A program made the position numbers and the translations under genes. Shown in pieces: positions 5,267 through 5,563 of a stretch of DNA of 5,563 bases (positions within the stretch are counted from its first letter, which is position 1; every line of letters begins with the position of its first letter). Under the pieces are notes generated by a model. That model was given only the letters and a program-made list of their open reading frames with translations. It searched no databases and was not told where the DNA came from. The stretch lies in the NCBI GenBank assembly GCA_900754445.1, contig CAAECW010000120.1:1-5563 (forward strand), written 5' to 3'. The stretch is from an uncultured Collinsella sp. (GTDB lineage: Bacteria; Actinomycetota; Coriobacteriia; Coriobacteriales; Coriobacteriaceae).

Positions 5267-5563
5267 CTAGTCGTGGGCGTGGTTGGTGATGGGGCCGACG
5301 TGGACTAGCTTGGGGTCCTCGCCGCGCTCGAGCGCCAAATCGCGCAGGATGGCGTCCTCGCGGGCCTCCATGACCTCGGCCTCGTCGTCCTCGATGTGGT
5401 CATAGCCCAGCAGGTGCAGCATGCCGTGAACGAGCATCAGACGGCACTCGTCAGCGGGGCTATTGCCAAAACCGGGGGCCTGACGGGCAATAACCTGCGG
5501 GGCCAAGATAATATCGCCGAGCTCGAGCGTCTCATCGGCGGGAATGTCATCGTCAAAGGCCGA
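5267..5563 (-). CDS. ybeY: Endoribonuclease YbeY, C-terminal part
   Basis: YbeY is a zinc-dependent endoribonuclease needed for 16S rRNA 3'-end maturation and ribosome quality control. The 5' end lies outside the window. The visible reading frame runs open to position 5563 and gives the last 98 residues of a family that is usually about 155 long. The first visible residues (SAFDDDIP) follow the point where the family has its TDVLSF segment. Next come LGDIILAP (visible residues 15-22) and the metal-binding HGMLHLLGYDH at 46-56, with His 46, 50 and 56 as expected zinc ligands. The acidic segment after it (IEDDEAEVMEAREDAIL) is typical. No internal start should be chosen: a shorter reading from 5506 would cut a conserved region. 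It heads the visible part of the ybeY-dgkA-era-recO cluster. Confidence 0.96.
   Translation of the reverse strand, partial: SAFDDDIPADETLELGDIILAPQVIARQAPGFGNSPADECRLMLVHGMLHLLGYDHIEDDEAEVMEAREDAILRDLALERGEDPKLVHVGPITNHAHD

Overview
This is a GC-rich bacterial window in which every convincing gene lies on the minus strand, so the biological reading direction runs from position 5563 down to 1. In that order it holds ybeY (3' part only), dgkA, era, recO, rpsO and pnp, followed by a non-coding stretch of about 220 bases. The GC-biased codon use, an actinobacterial-type TKxD in the Era G4 motif and the overall protein sequences suggest a high-GC Gram-positive, most likely a member of Coriobacteriia such as Collinsella. 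The lineage is inferred from recall of the families and was not searched.

Region 5563-3035 is a tight cluster: ybeY (16S rRNA maturation endonuclease), dgkA (undecaprenol/diacylglycerol kinase), era (ribosome-assembly GTPase) and recO (recombinational repair). Gaps are 9, 12 and 15 bases, and the SD-like sequence of each downstream gene touches or overlaps the preceding stop codon. This points to one transcript with translational coupling. Era carries an unusual 62-residue N-terminal extension with 26 acidic and no basic (Lys/Arg) residues.

Region 3034-2572 holds rpsO (ribosomal protein S15). A leader of about 138 bases precedes it, containing two overlapping, mutually exclusive stems just ahead of the SD. 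A strong intrinsic terminator follows 14 bases after the rpsO stop.

Region 2571-222 holds a leader with three hairpins and then pnp (polynucleotide phosphorylase), which is complete with all its domains and a basic Arg/Glu-rich tail. The rpsO-terminator-structured leader-pnp layout recalls the classic rpsO-pnp arrangement of other bacteria, where both genes are controlled by their own products.

Region 221-1 has no gene. It has a terminator for pnp, then a compact, well-folded candidate RNA on the minus strand (about 162-41), ending in a second intrinsic terminator (41-12). I cannot assign this RNA to a known family. It is the most interesting unexplained element here and could be a small RNA or the leader/attenuator of a minus-strand gene beyond position 1. 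The remaining genes are ordinary housekeeping genes; I see no mobile element, CRISPR array, tRNA, rRNA or defence system.
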